Positions 60,886 through 64,000 of a stretch of DNA of 64,000 nucleotides are shown here, piece by piece. The stretch is taken from contig NZ_QTUA01000001.1 of assembly GCF_003386865.1 (NCBI RefSeq), forward strand, positions 1,240,001 through 1,304,000, written 5' to 3'. Every line of letters begins with the position of its first letter. The stretch's first letter is position 1. The position numbers and the translations under genes were made by a program. The notes beneath the pieces were generated by a model. That model saw only the letters and a program-made list of their open reading frames with translations, was not told the DNA's origin and made no database searches. Origin of the DNA: Calidifontibacter indicus (lineage in GTDB: Bacteria > Actinomycetota > Actinomycetes > Actinomycetales > Dermatophilaceae).

Positions 60886-63800
60886 GTGAGTGCTCTGCAA
60901 CCGATGCTCGATCTGCTCGGTCGCGACGAGGCGGTTCGGCGGGTGCTCGCGCACCGTCGCAACGCCAACCTCGTCGACATCGCCTCGGCGCCGGGCCTGC
61001 GCGCCCCGCTGCTGGCCCTGATGAACGGCGGCACCGACGGCGACTCGACGGGCGAGCGCACGCCACTGCTCGTGGTCACGGCCACCGGGCGCGACGCCGG
61101 CGACCTGGTCACCGCGCTGCGCACCCTGCTCGGCGACGACGCGGTCGCGGAGTTCCCGAGCTGGGAGACCCTCCCGCACGAGCGGCTCAGCCCGCGCTCC
61201 GACACCGTGGGCCGCCGCCTCGCGGTGCTGCGCCGGCTGGCGCACCCCGACGCCGCCGATTCCACCCACGGCCCGATCGAGGTGCTCGTCGCGAGCGTGC
61301 GCGCCGTCATGCAGCCGATCGCCAAGGGGCTCGGCGACCTCGCGCCGGTGAGCCTGCGCACGGGGCAGGAAGCCGTGTTGGACGACGTCGTCGCGGCGTT
61401 GGCAGCAGCGGCCTACACCCGCACCGACCTGGTCGAGCGGCGCGGTGAGTTCGCCGTCCGCGGTGGCATCCTCGATGTCTTCCCGCCCACCGAGCAGCAC
61501 CCGTTGCGGGTCGACTTCTTCGGCGACGAGGTCGACGAGATCCGCTGGTTCAAGGTGGCCGACCAACGCTCGACCGACATCGCGGAGCACGGCCTGTGGG
61601 CGCCGCCATGCCGCGAACTGCTGATCACCGACGAGGTGCGTGAACGGGCGAAGGTGCTGGCCGAGCAGCTGCCAGGCGTCGCCGACATGCTGCACAAGGT
61701 CGGCGAGGGCATCGCCGTCGAGGGCATGGAGTCGCTGTCGCCGATTCTGCTCGGCGACAAGATGGAGACCCTGCTCGACGTGTTGCCCGAGCACACCCAC
61801 GTCGTGCTGTCCGACCCCGAACGCATCCGCACCCGAGCCCACGACCTGGTCGCCACCAGCGCCGAGTTCCTCGACGCGAGCTGGTCGAACGCCGCCGCCG
61901 GCAACGCGATCCCGGTCGACCTGCGGGGCGTGCTCGGCACGGCCTCCTACTGGTCGCTGCTCGAGCTGCGCGACCACGCCCTCGATCAGGGGCTGCCGTG
62001 GTGGTCGTTGTCGTCGTTCGCGACCGACGAGGAACTCACCGAGTTCAGCGAGGACGAGCTTCCGGGCGAGCGGGTGACGATCCGCACCGAGGAGGTGCCG
62101 CAGTACCGCAGCGACACCGAGTCGGCCGTCGCCGACATCCGGGCCTGGACGGCCGCCGGCCTGCGGACGCTGATCCTCACCGACGGACCAGGCCTCGCCA
62201 AGCGGGTGCGGGAGTTGCTCATCGAGCACGAGGTGCCGCTCGACGAGCAGCTGACCGCCGGCCGCGTGACCACCGCCGTCGGCACGCTCGGCAACGGATT
62301 CGCCCTGCCGACAAGTGAATTCGTGCTCGTCACCGAGTCAGACCTGATCGGCTCCAACCAGCCGGGCGGCGGTTCGACCAAGGACATGCGCAAGATGCCG
62401 TCGCGGCGTCGCAAGCAGGTCGACCCGCTCGAACTGCGTCCGGGCGACTTCGTCGTGCACGAGCAGCACGGTGTCGGCAAGTTCGTCGAGATGATGCAGC
62501 GCACCGTCGGCGGGGCCACCCGCGAGTACCTCGTGCTGGAGTACGCCGCCTCGAAGCGGGGCCAACCGGGCGACCGCCTGTTCGTGCCGACCGATCAGCT
62601 CGACCAGATCACCCGCTATGTCGGCGGTGAAGCGCCGTCACTCAACAAGATGGGCGGATCCGACTGGCAGACGACCAAATCGCGGGCGCGCCGCCACGTG
62701 CGCCAGATCGCCGGCGAACTCATCCGCCTCTACTCGGCGCGCATGGCCACCCCGGGCCACGCCTTCGGGCCCGACACACCCTGGCAGCGCGAGCTCGAGG
62801 ACGCGTTCGCCTACATCGAGACTCCCGACCAGCTGTCGTCGATCGACGAGGTCAAGGCCGACATGGAGAAGACGGTGCCGATGGACCGCCTCATCTGTGG
62901 CGACGTCGGTTACGGCAAGACCGAGATCGCGGTCCGGGCCGCGTTCAAGGCGATCCAGGACGGCAAGCAGGTCGCCGTGCTGGTGCCGACGACGTTGCTG
63001 GTCAAGCAGCACTTCAGCACCTTCTCCGAGCGCTACGCCGGATTCCCGGTGGTGGTGAAGGCGTTGTCCCGGTTCCAGAGCGACAAGGAGGCCCGCGAGG
63101 TGATCGACGGCCTCGCGACCGGCGCGGTCGATCTGGTGATCGGCACCCACCGGCTGCTGTCGAAGGAGGTGCAGTTCAAGGACCTCGGATTGGTCGTCGT
63201 CGACGAGGAGCAGCGGTTCGGTGTCGAGCACAAGGAACAGCTCAAGCAGATGCGCACGGCGGTCGACGTGCTCGCGATGTCGGCGACGCCGATCCCGCGC
63301 ACCCTGGAGATGGCGGTCACCGGCATTCGCGAAATGTCGACTCTCGCAACGCCGCCCGAGGAGCGCCACCCGGTGCTCACCTTCGTCGGTGCCTACGACG
63401 AGAAGCAGATCGTGGCGGCGATCCGGCGCGAGCTGATGCGTGAGGGCCAGGTCTTCCTGGTGCACAACAAGGTGCAGACCATCGAGAAGGCGGCCTCAAG
63501 GTTGCGTGAGCTCGTGCCCGAGGCGCGCATCGGCACCGCCCACGGAAAGATGGGCGAACACCGCCTGGAGGAGGTCGTCGTCGACTTCTGGGAACGGCGG
63601 CTCGACGTGCTCGTCTGCACCACGATCGTCGAGACCGGTCTCGACATCTCCAACGCCAACACGCTCATCGTGGAGCGCTCCGACGTGCTCGGTCTGTCGC
63701 AGCTGCACCAGCTGCGCGGACGCGTCGGACGCGGCCGCGAGCGCGCGTACGCCTACTTCCTGTACCCGTCCGAGAAGCCGCTCACCGAGACCGCGCACGA

Positions 63801-64000
63801 CCGGTTGCAGACCATCGCCCAGCACACCGACCTCGGTGCCGGCATGCAGGTGGCGATGAAGGACCTCGAGATCCGCGGCGCCGGCAACCTGCTCGGCGGC
63901 GAGCAATCGGGCCACATCGCAGGCGTCGGGTTCGACCTCTACGTGCGCATGGTGGGAGAGGCCGTCGCCGACTTCCGCGGCGACGAGCCCGACCGCGGGC
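60886..64000 (+). CDS. mfd: Transcription-repair coupling factor Mfd, partial at right edge
   Basis: 1038 residues visible from a GTG at 60886 (GAAGGG upstream), running off the window without a stop. Mfd displaces stalled RNA polymerase and recruits UvrA. Domains in order: UvrB-like N-terminal module (~1-350: [46 protein letters not shown]), RNAP-interaction CarD-like domain (~515-590: [20 protein letters not shown]), then SF2 translocase with Walker [20 protein letters not shown] (~666-684), DEEQRFG (Walker B), [13 protein letters not shown], and [17 protein letters not shown] with [17 protein letters not shown]. The C-terminal TRCF domain begins at the edge. Between pth and mfd (130 bp) only a short CCCC/GGGG hairpin is seen. 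Confidence 0.95.
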   Translation, partial: MSALQPMLDLLGRDEAVRRVLAHRRNANLVDIASAPGLRAPLLALMNGGTDGDSTGERTPLLVVTATGRDAGDLVTALRTLLGDDAVAEFPSWETLPHERLSPRSDTVGRRLAVLRRLAHPDAADSTHGPIEVLVASVRAVMQPIAKGLGDLAPVSLRTGQEAVLDDVVAALAAAAYTRTDLVERRGEFAVRGGILDVFPPTEQHPLRVDFFGDEVDEIRWFKVADQRSTDIAEHGLWAPPCRELLITDEVRERAKVLAEQLPGVADMLHKVGEGIAVEGMESLSPILLGDKMETLLDVLPEHTHVVLSDPERIRTRAHDLVATSAEFLDASWSNAAAGNAIPVDLRGVLGTASYWSLLELRDHALDQGLPWWSLSSFATDEELTEFSEDELPGERVTIRTEEVPQYRSDTESAVADIRAWTAAGLRTLILTDGPGLAKRVRELLIEHEVPLDEQLTAGRVTTAVGTLGNGFALPTSEFVLVTESDLIGSNQPGGGSTKDMRKMPSRRRKQVDPLELRPGDFVVHEQHGVGKFVEMMQRTVGGATREYLVLEYAASKRGQPGDRLFVPTDQLDQITRYVGGEAPSLNKMGGSDWQTTKSRARRHVRQIAGELIRLYSARMATPGHAFGPDTPWQRELEDAFAYIETPDQLSSIDEVKADMEKTVPMDRLICGDVGYGKTEIAVRAAFKAIQDGKQVAVLVPTTLLVKQHFSTFSERYAGFPVVVKALSRFQSDKEAREVIDGLATGAVDLVIGTHRLLSKEVQFKDLGLVVVDEEQRFGVEHKEQLKQMRTAVDVLAMSATPIPRTLEMAVTGIREMSTLATPPEERHPVLTFVGAYDEKQIVAAIRRELMREGQVFLVHNKVQTIEKAASRLRELVPEARIGTAHGKMGEHRLEEVVVDFWERRLDVLVCTTIVETGLDISNANTLIVERSDVLGLSQLHQLRGRVGRGRERAYAYFLYPSEKPLTETAHDRLQTIAQHTDLGAGMQVAMKDLEIRGAGNLLGGEQSGHIAGVGFDLYVRMVGEAVADFRGDEPDRG

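Overview
The window is a high-GC, gene-dense chromosomal segment of an actinomycete. Gene content and order point to the Micrococcales, possibly near Dermacoccaceae or Intrasporangiaceae; the family assignment is inference. Supporting marks are an Rpf-type resuscitation factor, a Pmt mannosyltransferase next to rsmI, metG-tatD-rpf-ksgA-ispE, glmU-prs-rplY-pth-mfd, and a gephyrin-like MoeA (Glp) with its membrane partner GlpR. GTG and TTG starts and 1-8 nt start/stop overlaps are common.

Layout. 1-6.7 kb is accessory: a cut-off thiolase with a divergent LysR regulator; a lower-GC, translationally coupled gene pair (a coiled-coil protein and a DUF4041/GIY-YIG protein); a TetR regulator divergent from an acyl-CoA dehydrogenase with a perfect operator palindrome between them; and a broken LCP gene beside tRNA-Arg(CCU). 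6.7-13.9 kb holds a PerM/AI-2E membrane protein and a cassette of a VWA/solute-binding protein, a DUF4011-like SF1 helicase and a small basic protein. 13.9-23.7 kb is a conserved block: mscL, a SAF-domain protein, mtnP, fmdB-like, a K+/H+ antiporter and 5-formyl-THF cyclo-ligase on the minus strand, then galU, glp/moeA, moaC, mog, rimJ-like and glpR on the plus strand, closed by tRNA-Ala(CGC).

24-33 kb: a FAD oxidase with a divergent LuxR regulator, ppa, two bacterial-PH membrane proteins, pmt, rsmI and two small membrane proteins, with a perfect 72-bp palindrome between rsmI and the convergent pair. 33-40.6 kb: metG, tatD, rpf, ksgA, ispE and an ABC-F ATPase. 40.7-45.8 kb is an unusual four-gene coupled operon: amino-acid permease, glutamate-type binding lipoprotein, cNMP/CBS/DUF294 nucleotidyltransferase and metallophosphoesterase. 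45.8-53.4 kb is regulator-rich and accessory, with MarR and MerR operators, an odd tRNA-Gln-like gene, a frameshifted sterol desaturase, a truncated response regulator and a tandem operator pair. 53.5-64 kb: glmU, prs, rplY, a large secreted repeat protein inserted before pth, then pth and the 5' part of mfd, which runs off the window.

The best candidates for something undescribed are the DUF4041/GIY-YIG plus coiled-coil pair (1.36-4.04 kb) and the permease/binding protein/DUF294/phosphoesterase operon (40.7-45.8 kb). No CRISPR array, insertion sequence, integrase or rRNA gene was seen.
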